From: Bacteroidaceae bacterium | GTDB taxonomy: Bacteria; Bacteroidota; Bacteroidia; Bacteroidales; Bacteroidaceae | Assembly: GCA_017546785.1 (NCBI GenBank) | Contig: JAFYRW010000038.1 | Location: 1 to 64,000, forward strand | Direction: 5' to 3' | DNA length: 64,000 nucleotides | In this document: one piece after another, positions 27,433 to 36,596 of the stretch | Layout: every line of letters starts with the position of its first letter | How positions within the stretch are numbered: position 1 is the first letter of the stretch | Notes under the pieces: model-generated | Told to the model about the DNA's origin: nothing | The model's input: the letters and a program-made list of their open reading frames with translations, nothing else | Databases searched by the model: none | Translations under genes and position numbers: made by a program

Positions 27433-28617
27433 TTAGTTGAGGCTTTTTCTTATCTTTCTTATCAGCGACAAGGCGTGGCGCTTTATTCGTGCGAGGATGC
27501 GTCGCGCAAGCGATGGTATAAGCACTTTCTGTACGCTCCTTGTTACGCTGTTTGTTTGCTGTAATGTGGCAAAGAATCTCTCGCGCTTGGGGTGTGGCTG
27601 GCTGCTTGTGTGGTACGATGTGTTGTTGCTCACAACGTCGTGCAGGCTCTTCTCGCTGTTTATGCACTGCCCATAGGGGTAGCAGCTGTCGCCTTTGGGG
27701 GTGTTTATGAATATTGCTCCACAGCCTTTGTCGTCGTCCAACGAGGGGTCTACGACGTGTATGCCCCAAAAGTCGGCAATGGTGATGTCGCTGTGGCTTC
27801 GGCCGATTTTTGCCTTGCAGTCGTAGCACGATGGACGCAGGGTGGCGTCGCCAACGAATGTGCGCATATAGTAGTCGCGGTGGAAGAGTCGTTTATAGGT
27901 GTGTCCTGTGGAGAATGCAATGCTTATGTGAAAGCTTTTCCAGCCTCGGCTCTTGTCGCGGAAGCTCACCGACTGTATGGTGGCTTTCTGCTTGCTGCGT
28001 CTGCTCTCTTTGGCGCACAGCTCATCGACATACATACCCCACACTCGGGGGCTCGGTACTCCGTGGCATATAATATCGACGGTGAGAAGATTGCTGTACT
28101 CCTTGCGCAGATAGTGCTTTAGTCCTGCTATCTGACAGGGTGTGCCGCTAAACAGCACCTCGCGTCCCTCTTTTAGGAACGCTTCGGCCTGCCGGTAGGC
28201 GTTGCCTACCGTTGCCTGCACATATTTGCTGCCGCGAAAGGCTGCAATGCCGTCGCCGGTAAGCGTGTAGTCGAAGATGGGCATCCAATGCTCGTCGAAG
28301 CGTACGCCGAATACAACGCCGCCCTTGTCTATTGTCTGTTGGGCGAGTAGCGTGAATATTCCTCCCGATGAGCTCTTTAACCTTGTCTCCTCGTCCTTGT
28401 TGTATGATGCGTATACCTTTTGCGGGTCGCGTGGCTGCGACGGTGTTATTACGGGGCACACCTTTTCGCATAGACCGCAGTCGATACATTGTGCGGTGTC
28501 TACAGTGGGGTAGAGGAAGCCCTCGCTGTCGCACTGCATTGTTATACATTGCTTGGGGCAACGCTGGGCACAGGACGAACAGCCACAACAATTCTCTTTG
28601 TCTGTTATATGTATCAT
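27433..28617 (-). CDS. Ferredoxin-FrhB/FdhB C-terminal domain protein
   Basis: A 394-residue protein. The N-terminus binds two 4Fe-4S clusters: Cys10, 13, 16 and 20 before Pro, and Cys44, 47, 50 and 54 before Pro. About 85-330 is the coenzyme F420 hydrogenase/dehydrogenase beta-subunit family, with FSGTPCQIAGLKHYL and CHGVPSPRVW. Members in methanogens use F420 and FAD. Those in capsule clusters have no proven reaction, but a reduction of a sugar or nucleotide sugar is plausible. It overlaps the flippase gene by four bases and belongs with the pyruvyl transferase and GT-B genes. Confidence 0.85.
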   Translation of the reverse strand: MIHITDKENCCGCSSCAQRCPKQCITMQCDSEGFLYPTVDTAQCIDCGLCEKVCPVITPSQPRDPQKVYASYNKDEETRLKSSSGGIFTLLAQQTIDKGGVVFGVRFDEHWMPIFDYTLTGDGIAAFRGSKYVQATVGNAYRQAEAFLKEGREVLFSGTPCQIAGLKHYLRKEYSNLLTVDIICHGVPSPRVWGMYVDELCAKESRRSKQKATIQSVSFRDKSRGWKSFHISIAFSTGHTYKRLFHRDYYMRTFVGDATLRPSCYDCKAKIGRSHSDITIADFWGIHVVDPSLDDDKGCGAIFINTPKGDSCYPYGQCINSEKSLHDVVSNNTSYHTSSQPHPKRERFFATLQQTNSVTRSVQKVLIPSLARRILARIKRHALSLIRKIRKSLN

Positions 28618-30149
28618 AGTCGTACTATTCTTCTTTTTACCTTAGCCAATGTGGTTGCTATTATCTTGCGCTCCTCCCTGTTGCATCCAATATAATATAT
28701 ACATACAGCCGATGAGGCTACCGACAGCGCCGACAGCAGTATGAAGCGCAGTATCGACGGCTGTAGCATAGTGTAACAGATATATGGCACTATTGCCGAT
28801 ACCATTGTTACTAGAATGACATTAAGGTATACTCTCTTTATAAATTCTGCTACGGGCAGCTGTACCATTGTGCGCAGGAAATAGAGACGGGCTACCAAGC
28901 ATATTTGCGATATTACTATTGCTACAATCATTGTTACCTCGGGCATCATACCCCAATAGAGCAGCAGGTACGATATTGGAAAGTTGAGCAGGAGTATTCC
29001 TCCTACTACTATCTGATAGTTCTTTATCTTGCCTGTTGCCGACTGTGCAGTGATTAGTGTCTGCGATACAATCTCGGCAAGGGTAAGTATTATAGCAAGG
29101 CGGGTGAATGCAACCGTGTGGGCTGGGCTCTCTCCCAACCACAGATGGAGTATGCTCTTAATCTCAAAGAATATCGGTATAGAAAGGAGCATAAACATAA
29201 AATAGGAGAGGCGTGTGCCGGTGAATATGAGCTTGTGCATTCGTACAAGATTCCCTGCTGCATACTCTTTTATTATTTGCGGGTTAAGGGCTATTGTGAA
29301 ATTCTGTATGAAACGCCACAATATGCCGTTTACCTGCATTGCGAGGCCTCGCGCGGCGTTCACCGCGGTATTTGTGAATATGTTTATCGCAATATTCACT
29401 CCGTTGTCCTTCATAATGCCGGCGGTACAGCCTATGAAATTCCACATTGCAAAGCCCGATATCTCCTTGAAGATTTTCTTGTCCCACACTCTTTTGTAGG
29501 TACACTCGGCGAATTTGTGCTTGCAGTATTGCCAATATATTATTTGCGAGATAATAATGGGTAGTATGTTGAGAACTGCAAATAGTATGAGCTTGTCGCC
29601 ACCGTAATATTTTATGCCTATGGCTATTGCCAATTTTGCAACAGCGTCAAAAATGGTCATATAGGCAAAGACCGTCATCTTTTCGTGGGCTATTATAGAG
29701 GCGTTGTATGGTACAGACAATAGTCCTATGGCAAATGTTATTGTGGAACATTGCAGCACCCAATTGGCTGCGTAGAGCCTCTCGGGGGCTATTACCATCC
29801 TGTTGTTTAGGAACCACACTCCTACTGTTTCAATGGCTATTATTACAACAATGGCGAGTATGATGTTTATGTTCACCGCCGACGAGAAGGTCTTTTGCAG
29901 TTCCTCGCTGTTGTTATTGCCTAGCCCATAGGTGATAAAGCGGCTTGTTGCTCCCGACAATGAACTTGATATCAGCGAGAATGTCGATACAAGCACGCCA
30001 ACAACGCTGTTTATGCCATAGTCGTCTACACCCAACGCTTTTAGTATTACTCGGGTGGTGTAGAAGCTTATGAGCATCATCACAACCATTCTTATATAGA
30101 GAAGAATTGTGTTCTTTGCTATGCGTCTGTTGTCTGTGCTGTTGTCCAT
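28614..30149 (-). CDS. Second lipopolysaccharide/polysaccharide flippase (MATE-like)
   Basis: A 511-residue polytopic protein with about 14 transmembrane segments. It starts with a soluble NRRIAKNTILLYIRMVVMMLISFYTTRVILK motif region and has LGVDDYGINSVVGVLVSTFSLISSS shortly after. This subgroup of the oligosaccharide flippase superfamily is common in Bacteroides capsule loci and is distinct in sequence from the 452- and 482-residue flippases in this window. It would export the product of the ordinary-GC half of the cluster. No polymerase gene is next to it. Confidence 0.87.
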   Translation of the reverse strand: MDNSTDNRRIAKNTILLYIRMVVMMLISFYTTRVILKALGVDDYGINSVVGVLVSTFSLISSSLSGATSRFITYGLGNNNSEELQKTFSSAVNINIILAIVVIIAIETVGVWFLNNRMVIAPERLYAANWVLQCSTITFAIGLLSVPYNASIIAHEKMTVFAYMTIFDAVAKLAIAIGIKYYGGDKLILFAVLNILPIIISQIIYWQYCKHKFAECTYKRVWDKKIFKEISGFAMWNFIGCTAGIMKDNGVNIAINIFTNTAVNAARGLAMQVNGILWRFIQNFTIALNPQIIKEYAAGNLVRMHKLIFTGTRLSYFMFMLLSIPIFFEIKSILHLWLGESPAHTVAFTRLAIILTLAEIVSQTLITAQSATGKIKNYQIVVGGILLLNFPISYLLLYWGMMPEVTMIVAIVISQICLVARLYFLRTMVQLPVAEFIKRVYLNVILVTMVSAIVPYICYTMLQPSILRFILLSALSVASSAVCIYYIGCNREERKIIATTLAKVKRRIVRL

Positions 30150-30170
30150 TGTGTCGGTGTGCTGCTTGTG

Positions 30171-31322
30171 CTATGCCAGATGCTCTACTATTCTGCCGCA
30201 GGCGAGTCCGTCGCCGTAGGGGTTCACAGCCTTGCTCATTGTGTCGTAGTGTGCCGCATTGTCGAGCAACAGCGACACCTCGTTCACAATCTTGTTGTAG
30301 TCGGTGCCTACGAGCTTCACTGTGCCGGCATCGAGAGCCTCGGGGCGCTCGGTGGTATCGCGCATCACTAGCACGGGCTTGCCGAGTCCGGGTGCCTCCT
30401 CCTGTATACCGCCGCTGTCGGTGAGCACAATGTTGCTCTTCTCCATAAGATAGACAAACGATAGATATTCGAGCGGCTCAATGAAGAACATATTGTCGAG
30501 ATTGCTCAAATCCTCGCCAAAGACCTCGTGTATGGGGCGGCGCACATTGGGGTTAAGGTGCATAGGATAGACAAAGTCTACGTCGGGGTATTTATGTGTG
30601 AGGTCCTTGATGGCTGTGCACATATTTATGAATCCGTCGCCGAAATTTTCGCGGCGGTGTCCTGTGATGAGGACAAGCTTCTTGCCGTCGCTCAGACGCG
30701 ATACGTCGTATCCAGCCTGCGAGAGCTTGGACTTTAGTTCGTTGTTCAGCTCCTTGTCCTCGTTTATCTTGTTCACCACCCAGTAGAGTGCGTCAATCAC
30801 TGTGTTGCCCGTTACGGTGATGCTGCTCTCGGCAATGCCCTCGCGCAGGAGATTCTGCTTGCTCAATGGGGTGGGTGCGAAATTGTATGTTGCTATGCGT
30901 CCTGTAATCTGACGGTTCATCTCCTCGGGCCAGGGACTATATATGTTGTTGGTGCGTAGTCCCGCCTCGACGTGTCCTACGGGTATCTGCTGATAGAATG
31001 CGGCAAGGGCTGCTGCAGTGCTTGTCGTTGTGTCGCCGTGTACGAGCACTACGTCGGGCTGTGTCTCCTTTAGAATGTCGCGCATACCAACGAGTACGCG
31101 GGCGGTAACATCGTAGAGATCCTGTCCCTGCTTCATAATGTTAAGGTCGTAGTGTGGGGTAATGTCGAACAGCTGCAGCACTTGGTCGAGCATCTGACGG
31201 TGCTGTCCCGTTACGCATACTATGGTGTTGAATTTGTCGCTGTGCTTCTGGAACTCCTTTACAAGAGGAGCCATCTTAATTGCTTCGGGGCGTGTACCGA
31301 AGACAAGCATTATGTTTTTCAT
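30171..31322 (-). CDS. wecB: Non-hydrolysing UDP-N-acetylglucosamine 2-epimerase
   Basis: A 383-residue enzyme interconverting UDP-GlcNAc and UDP-ManNAc. It has the family start VFGTRPEAIKMAPL, VHGDTTTSTAAALAAFY near residue 95-110, HVEAGLRT, ITGHRRENFGDG near 213-224 and DSGGIQEEAPGLGKPVLVMR near 295-315, all with the expected active-site residues. The product is the donor expected for the WecG-like transferase at 24508-25254. I see no separate ManNAc dehydrogenase, since the nearby dehydrogenase is of Ugd type. Length is normal. Confidence 0.95.
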   Translation of the reverse strand: MKNIMLVFGTRPEAIKMAPLVKEFQKHSDKFNTIVCVTGQHRQMLDQVLQLFDITPHYDLNIMKQGQDLYDVTARVLVGMRDILKETQPDVVLVHGDTTTSTAAALAAFYQQIPVGHVEAGLRTNNIYSPWPEEMNRQITGRIATYNFAPTPLSKQNLLREGIAESSITVTGNTVIDALYWVVNKINEDKELNNELKSKLSQAGYDVSRLSDGKKLVLITGHRRENFGDGFINMCTAIKDLTHKYPDVDFVYPMHLNPNVRRPIHEVFGEDLSNLDNMFFIEPLEYLSFVYLMEKSNIVLTDSGGIQEEAPGLGKPVLVMRDTTERPEALDAGTVKLVGTDYNKIVNEVSLLLDNAAHYDTMSKAVNPYGDGLACGRIVEHLA

Positions 31323-31345
31323 TATTCTGTCCTGTTGTGTGGTTC

Positions 31346-31573
31346 TTATTCTTTTTTTGCGTAACTCTCGCTCTCTTCGGCGGCAGCGAGCAGCTGTTCG
31401 CTGTTGCTGTAGCTGTCGGAGTAGAATGTCTCTATTGCTCGTTTGCGTGTGTTGTCGTATTCTTGTGCCTCCTCGGGCGATATTAGCTCGGCAACTTCGT
31501 CGATATTGTCGAGGAATGCCGATGCGGACTCGCTCAGGAGCTTTTCGCCAAGATTTTCTCTGTTATCTTTCAT
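31346..31573 (-). CDS. Small acidic protein of unknown function
   Basis: A 75-residue, strongly acidic, helix-prone protein with many Glu, Ser and Ala residues and no signal peptide or membrane segment. It is preceded by AAAGG directly at the ATG, lies nine bases after the LicD stop, and ends 23 bases before the epimerase start, so it fits the operon. I recognise no family. A regulator or adaptor of the adjacent LicD-like enzyme is possible but unproven. Confidence 0.5.
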   Translation of the reverse strand: MKDNRENLGEKLLSESASAFLDNIDEVAELISPEEAQEYDNTRKRAIETFYSDSYSNSEQLLAAAEESESYAKKE

Positions 31574-31582
31574 CCTTTGTGG

Positions 31583-32380
31583 TTATTTGAATTCTAACTT
31601 TTTTATATGCGGTCTTTGTATCTTGTCCTCGGGCGGGAGTTGCATATAGTCGCCATATATCTTTCGTAGATAGGAGTCGAGGTCATTGGGGACCGATACC
31701 TCTATGTGCTCGAACTTTGCCCTTTGCAACGGGAATATGTCGTCGGTGTTGCGTATGTTGTTTATCCATCCGCTACCGTAGGTGTGACGCAGTTTGTTGT
31801 TCTTTAGCCCGCCGAAGAGTGTGCGGCTCACCGCTATTCCTGCGTATATTGTTGGCTTAAGTATCGCAAAGAGTGTGCGGCAGACAATGTTGTCGGCCTT
31901 GTTTAGCGGCACGAGCAGAAAATTTACTGCGTGAGCAAAGGCACGGCATAGCGAGCGCTGAGCATATTCCATTTGAAAAATGTCTATATATATGCCCCTG
32001 TATCTGTAGCGGCTGTCCTGCCCGTCCTCGACGATGAACGACTGCTTGTCGCGCATCTTTGCGTAGGGGGCAAAATAGGCGGGGTCGTTCTTGCGTGTCT
32101 GTAGCACATATCGGTCACTCTCGGTGAACACTTTCTCGAGCTTTAGATAGTCCTCGCGCAACATTTCAACGTCAATATCGTCGTCCCACGGAATGAATCC
32201 TCCGTGACGCGCTACTCCTATGCAGTTGCCCGACGATAGCCAATAGCGTATGTTGTGCTCGCGGCATAATTTGTCGAAATACTCCAACATTTCTACCATA
32301 CGCATCTGATGCTGTCGTAACTGCGAACCGTCGGGGTTGTATTTTTCGCGTAGTCGTTGTTGTGTCTGTGGGTCAATCAT
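31583..32380 (-). CDS. LicD-family phosphotransferase, copy 1
   Basis: A 265-residue protein of the LicD/fukutin-like nucleotidyltransferase superfamily. IRYWLSSGNCIGVARHGGF at 44-62 and WDDDID at 65-70 form the G...DXD active site, followed by YRGIYIDIFQM near 127-137. LicD enzymes transfer phosphocholine or a related phospho-alcohol from a CDP-linked donor to a glycan. A fused cytidylyltransferase gene lies two genes upstream and could supply such a donor. A paralogue of exactly equal length is at 36597-37394; the ends are nearly identical and the middle (about 110-200) diverges. Confidence 0.88.
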   Translation of the reverse strand: MIDPQTQQRLREKYNPDGSQLRQHQMRMVEMLEYFDKLCREHNIRYWLSSGNCIGVARHGGFIPWDDDIDVEMLREDYLKLEKVFTESDRYVLQTRKNDPAYFAPYAKMRDKQSFIVEDGQDSRYRYRGIYIDIFQMEYAQRSLCRAFAHAVNFLLVPLNKADNIVCRTLFAILKPTIYAGIAVSRTLFGGLKNNKLRHTYGSGWINNIRNTDDIFPLQRAKFEHIEVSVPNDLDSYLRKIYGDYMQLPPEDKIQRPHIKKLEFK

Positions 32381-32381
32381 C

Positions 32382-33401
32382 TTATTGTCTCTGTTTTTCC
32401 ATTAGATTGGTTGCCCAATGGTATATCTTGTCTATTGTAGGAACATCTATCTTGAGCTCGTGGGCTGTCTGATAGATATATTTCAGCCCATACTTAAAAT
32501 CCTCCTGAAAATAGCGACTGTCAAGGTCGGGCTGCCATCCTTTCTCGCTCTGTATCATAGGCGTTGTTATCCCTTTGAATCCTGCGATGGAGCGTATCTT
32601 GTCGGTGAGGCTCTGTGCATCGTAGCTCTCGTAGTATTGCAGTATGGGCATAAGATATCCTTCGGTTACCGGCAGCTTGTCGAGGATGGTGAACAACTCC
32701 TTGTCGAGCGCAATGAGATTCTCCGATGCGCTGTTGTCCCACTCTTCGTAAAAGAGGAACTGCTTGTCGTAGTAGACATTCTCGTCCCAATTGCCGAAGA
32801 GTGAATAGAGCCGAGAGGGGTGCAGTATAGGGTTGCTGTTGGTGAAGCTTGCCTCGTAGTGGTTCTTGAGCAGTGTGGTGGGGCGGTCGAACAGTGTCTC
32901 TATTGTTTGTCGGAACGCCTCTTTGTCGTCGCAATTCTCCACAGCTATATTATGCGCATTCTTGTAGCCCAAGAGATTGGCGCATCGGCCATACTCTGTT
33001 GTTCTTGCTATGAACGGCACTCTTTGGAATCCCCACAAAGGAATGTCATTGTCGAAAATGGCCATCGCCTCGAAAAAGAATCCTGTGGATGAGAATACGC
33101 TGCCTACAAATGTTCCCGCCTTTATGTGTGGCTGCAATCGCTGTAATTCTCCCTTTATGGCATATCCCGGCAGACAGAGTATTACTATCTGTGCGTTGGC
33201 AGTTGCTGTTGCTGCATTGTCGGTGACAATGTTCAGCTTGCCTTGTATGTAATTGCCATCGGGAGTGTGGATGGATAGCTCGTTGCTCCAATCATCGGGG
33301 CGTCGTGTGAGTATGTTTACCTTCACTCCCTCTTTTGCTCCTAAATATCCGGCAATGACGTGTCCCAACGACCCGCCGCCGCAAATGCATACTGTAATCA
33401 T
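32382..33401 (-). CDS. NAD/NADP octopine/nopaline dehydrogenase-family protein
   Basis: A 339-residue enzyme with an N-terminal Rossmann motif ICGGGSLGHVIAGYLG, a central VILCLPGYAIKGELQRL, and a C-terminal helical domain of the octopine dehydrogenase type (about 180-330, including a conserved NPILHPSRLYSLFG segment with the catalytic His region). Opine dehydrogenases reductively join an amino acid to a 2-oxo acid. In capsule clusters this family often sits beside LicC/LicD-like genes but has no established product. It ends one base before the LicD start and overlaps the fused cytidylyltransferase-PLP gene by four bases. Confidence 0.8.
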   Translation of the reverse strand: MITVCICGGGSLGHVIAGYLGAKEGVKVNILTRRPDDWSNELSIHTPDGNYIQGKLNIVTDNAATATANAQIVILCLPGYAIKGELQRLQPHIKAGTFVGSVFSSTGFFFEAMAIFDNDIPLWGFQRVPFIARTTEYGRCANLLGYKNAHNIAVENCDDKEAFRQTIETLFDRPTTLLKNHYEASFTNSNPILHPSRLYSLFGNWDENVYYDKQFLFYEEWDNSASENLIALDKELFTILDKLPVTEGYLMPILQYYESYDAQSLTDKIRSIAGFKGITTPMIQSEKGWQPDLDSRYFQEDFKYGLKYIYQTAHELKIDVPTIDKIYHWATNLMEKQRQ

Positions 33402-35212
33402 TTCTCCAAAGTCTTAAGAGCCTCTACGAGCTTTGTGTTATCCTCGTGGTCGCGTACCGCTATGCGCATATATTGCTTGGCGTCGAATCCTCCCTTGCCC
33501 GAACAGTCGCGCATAAGGATATTGAAACGCTTGAGCATTGTGAGTACAAGCTCGTTGGCGGTGTAGGGCGGTAGTACCTCTACCAGGAAATAGTTGGCCT
33601 GCGAGGGTATTACGCGCAGGAAACTTATCTGACGCAGCTTGCTCTCAAAATCGTTGCGCTCCTCGATGAACTTCTTGCAGGCCCATTTGTAATCCTTTTC
33701 GTATTTGTTGTAAATCTGCATAAAGAACTCGCAGAATGAGTTTAGGTTCCATATGCTTACCATCTTTTTGATTTCGGCAATGATGGCTCTGTCGGACGAA
33801 CAGAGAATACCCAAGCGAATGCCCGGAACACCGTAGCTCTTGCTTATTGACTTCATTACCAGCAGATGGGGGTACTTCTCGAGAATGGAATCCTTGAGCA
33901 GAGTGTTGTTCTCCCAGCCTTCGCTGAAATCAACGAAACTCTCGTCGATGATGAGGCGTATGTTGCGCTCCTCGCACCATTCGGCAAGAGTGCACAATCC
34001 CTCGAAAGGAATGAAATTGCCCGAAGGGTTGTCTGGGTTAATGAGAATTATATTGTCAGCGTGATTATTGCCAAAAAACTCCATAATATCCTCGGCTGAG
34101 TAACGGAACTCATTGTTCTGCGGAACAAAGGTTATGAGTCCCTCTTTGTCGCGTCGGTTGGGGTACTCCTCGAATGTCGGTCGTATTATTCCTACCGTGC
34201 CTTGCAATAGTTCCATAAGAGCTTTTATAAGCTCGGCTGCACCGTTGCCCGGAACAATATACTCCTCCTTTATACCCCAACATTTGCTCGCGAGCAGAGT
34301 GTTTACCTTCATTCCCGAGGGATACTCGCCGATAAGTGTTCTGAAATTAGCCTGCATCTCATCTATTATATTCGACGAACGGAAATAGGGATTCACAAGA
34401 TAGCAAAAATCGAGCATCTTAGGGAAACGCCAATAGCCGCCGAAGCGACCGTAATATTTACGTAGAATATCTTTCTCCTCGGCAAAGAGAGCCTCGGCAA
34501 TGTCAAGGTCCTGCTTGTCGTCAATCTCGTACCATTTTTCGCCGTTTATGGGCAGCGCCTTAAGCTCCTTGCTGTTGAGGAATGTTATTATTCGCAGCAC
34601 ATTCTCGTAATACTCGTTGTTTCCTACAGCCTTGCAATAGGCCTCGAGGAAAGGAATATATTTGTTTGTGCTGAACTCCTTTGAGAATTTGTATATGTTT
34701 ATTGTCTTGTAATATTTGTCGGTGTCGTTGTAGTGGAACGCTTCTTTGGGAATAAAGTTCACAATGTTGTTCTCGTTGTCGATGCTCACCATAGTACCGT
34801 CCATCCACGACTCGTATTTTGCAACAAGCGCAAGGTTGGGGTAGCTGTTATTTGTGATAAGAGGCAACATTCCATCGTCGAATATAAGGTCGCTCTCTAT
34901 GAGCAGCGTGTCGTCCTCCTGCATCTTCTCTTTTGCCAGAGCCAACGAATATATGTTGTTTGTCTTGTCATAAATGGGATTGTTTATATACTCTATTCTT
35001 GTTCCCGAATAGTTCTCCCCAATGTGGTTCACGAGTTTCTCTCCCTCGTATCCTACGACAATTACAATCCTATTTAAATTAAGTTTGGAGAGCTGTGCCA
35101 ATAGACGGTCTATGAGTCTTACTCCATTGACCTCTACCATACATTTTGTATTCTCCTTGGTGAACTCTCCGAGGCGTTTGCCCATTCCTGCGGCTAAAAT
35201 AATGGCTTGCAT
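33398..35212 (-). CDS. Fused sugar/alcohol-phosphate nucleotidyltransferase (LicC-like) and class I/II PLP enzyme
   Basis: A 604-residue bifunctional protein. Residues 1-240 form a GT-A-like nucleotidyltransferase: LAAGMGKRLGEFTKENTK from residue 6 and ESD at 106-108 match the LicC/PntC-type CTP-using group. Residues about 250-604 are a class I/II PLP fold: NPDNPSGN at 392-399, Asp423, SISK with Lys458 as the likely PLP Schiff base, and GIRLG at 464-468. The C-terminal part resembles HisC and CobD. HisC would transaminate and CobD decarboxylates a phospho-amino acid. The pairing suggests making and CDP-activating an amino-alcohol phosphate for LicD, which is inference. Confidence 0.82.
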   Translation of the reverse strand: MQAIILAAGMGKRLGEFTKENTKCMVEVNGVRLIDRLLAQLSKLNLNRIVIVVGYEGEKLVNHIGENYSGTRIEYINNPIYDKTNNIYSLALAKEKMQEDDTLLIESDLIFDDGMLPLITNNSYPNLALVAKYESWMDGTMVSIDNENNIVNFIPKEAFHYNDTDKYYKTINIYKFSKEFSTNKYIPFLEAYCKAVGNNEYYENVLRIITFLNSKELKALPINGEKWYEIDDKQDLDIAEALFAEEKDILRKYYGRFGGYWRFPKMLDFCYLVNPYFRSSNIIDEMQANFRTLIGEYPSGMKVNTLLASKCWGIKEEYIVPGNGAAELIKALMELLQGTVGIIRPTFEEYPNRRDKEGLITFVPQNNEFRYSAEDIMEFFGNNHADNIILINPDNPSGNFIPFEGLCTLAEWCEERNIRLIIDESFVDFSEGWENNTLLKDSILEKYPHLLVMKSISKSYGVPGIRLGILCSSDRAIIAEIKKMVSIWNLNSFCEFFMQIYNKYEKDYKWACKKFIEERNDFESKLRQISFLRVIPSQANYFLVEVLPPYTANELVLTMLKRFNILMRDCSGKGGFDAKQYMRIAVRDHEDNTKLVEALKTLEK

Positions 35213-35237
35213 ATAGTGCTTTTATATTGTTTCGTTT

Positions 35238-36560
35238 TTAATCTCTTCTAAAAATATCTCTTGTGTATACTTTCTCCTTTACATCGTCGAGGAGTGCTTC
35301 GTATCTGTTTGCAATGATGGCCTGCGACAGCTCCTTGAACTGCTTAAGGTCGTTCACGACCCTGCTCCCAAAGAATGTCGTTCCATTCTCCAATGTAGGT
35401 TCGTATATTATCACCTCGGCTCCTTTTGCCTTTATTCTTTTCATAACTCCCTGTATCGACGATTGTCTGAAATTGTCGCTGTTGCTTTTCATTGTCAGTC
35501 GGAATACTCCAATGGTACACTGTTTCTCGTTGTTTGCATTAAAGTCTCCGCAGCTGTAGTAGTCGTAGTATCCCGCCTTCTTCAGCACCTGATCGGCAAT
35601 AAAGTCCTTTCTTGTTCTGTTGCTCTCAACTATAGCAGTCATCATCTCCTGCGGCACGTCCCTGTAGTTCGCCAACAGCTGCTTTGTGTCTTTGGGCAGA
35701 CAGTATCCTCCGTATCCGAACGACGGGTTGTTGTAGTGGTCTCCGATTCTCGGGTCTAATCCTACGCCTTTTATAACGGCAGCGGTGTCGAGTCCCTTAA
35801 CCTCGGCGTATGTGTCAAGCTCGTTGAAATAGCTTACTCTGAGTGCAAGATAGGTGTTTGCGAATAGCTTCACGGCCTCGGCCTCCTTTAGTCCCATAAA
35901 GAGTGTCGGAATATCCTCCTTAATTGCTCCCTTCTGCAATAGAGCAGCGAAAATCTCCGCCTCGCGCTGCAGCTTCTCCCTGTCGGCAATAGCAATTATA
36001 GCCTCATTCTCCTCGGTGAATTTTTCTATTATCTTGGGCACTCCTACGATTATTCTGCTGGGGTAGAGATTGTCGTACAGTGCCTTGCTCTCGCGCAGAA
36101 ACTCCGGTGAGAAAAGCAGATTGAACTTTTTGCCTTTCAGCCTCTCCTCGTTGCAGAAACGCTTGGCATATTTTACATAAAGGCTGCGGCAATATCCCAC
36201 AGGAATAGTGCTCTTTATCACCATTATAGCGTCGGGGTTAATCTCAATAACCGCATCAATCACCTGCTCAACCGCCGATGTGTCGAAGAAATTCTTCTGC
36301 GGGTCGTAGTTCGTAGGCGCTGCAATGACTACAAAATGTGCCTCTTTGTATGCCTCTTCAGTGTCGAGCGTAGCTGTAAGGTTAAGATTCTTTTCTTTAA
36401 GATACCTCTCGATATACTCGTCCTGTATTGGCGATTGAAGGTTGTTTATCATCTTCACCTTTTCGGGTATAATATCTACAGCTACAACTTTGTTGTTCTG
36501 TGCCAATAGTGTCGCAATGCTCAATCCTACGTATCCTGTTCCTGCTACTGCAATTTTCAT
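35238..36560 (-). CDS. ugd: UDP-glucose 6-dehydrogenase
   Basis: A 440-residue enzyme oxidising UDP-glucose to UDP-glucuronate with NAD. It has the Rossmann motif GTGYVG at 7-12, [15 protein letters not shown] near 81-95, KSTIPVG at 116-122 and FSPEFLRE at 150-157. The catalytic Cys287 lies in [15 protein letters not shown]. The spacing and the GGYCLPKD form fit the short bacterial Ugd class better than the UDP-ManNAc dehydrogenases. It supplies an acidic sugar or a precursor for further sugars. Its start codon carries the second copy of the 26-base repeat. Confidence 0.93.
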   Translation of the reverse strand: MKIAVAGTGYVGLSIATLLAQNNKVVAVDIIPEKVKMINNLQSPIQDEYIERYLKEKNLNLTATLDTEEAYKEAHFVVIAAPTNYDPQKNFFDTSAVEQVIDAVIEINPDAIMVIKSTIPVGYCRSLYVKYAKRFCNEERLKGKKFNLLFSPEFLRESKALYDNLYPSRIIVGVPKIIEKFTEENEAIIAIADREKLQREAEIFAALLQKGAIKEDIPTLFMGLKEAEAVKLFANTYLALRVSYFNELDTYAEVKGLDTAAVIKGVGLDPRIGDHYNNPSFGYGGYCLPKDTKQLLANYRDVPQEMMTAIVESNRTRKDFIADQVLKKAGYYDYYSCGDFNANNEKQCTIGVFRLTMKSNSDNFRQSSIQGVMKRIKAKGAEVIIYEPTLENGTTFFGSRVVNDLKQFKELSQAIIANRYEALLDDVKEKVYTRDIFRRD

Positions 36561-36574
36561 ATTGTCGATTGGTT
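36549..36574. repeat. 26-base direct repeat, copy 2 (ugd start codon)
   Basis: Exact copy of 24448-24473, again spanning the start codon of a minus-strand gene (Met-Lys-Ile-Ala) with 15 bases of its 5' leader. The coding sequences diverge immediately after the shared part. Confidence 0.8.
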
Positions 36575-36596
36575 TTTTGTGTCCGCCGCAATGGTG

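Noticed and set aside
35238..36560. UDP-ManNAc dehydrogenase (WecC) to match WecB
   Set aside because: The active-site form [15 protein letters not shown] and overall motifs fit UDP-glucose 6-dehydrogenase. A WecC role would need biochemical evidence.
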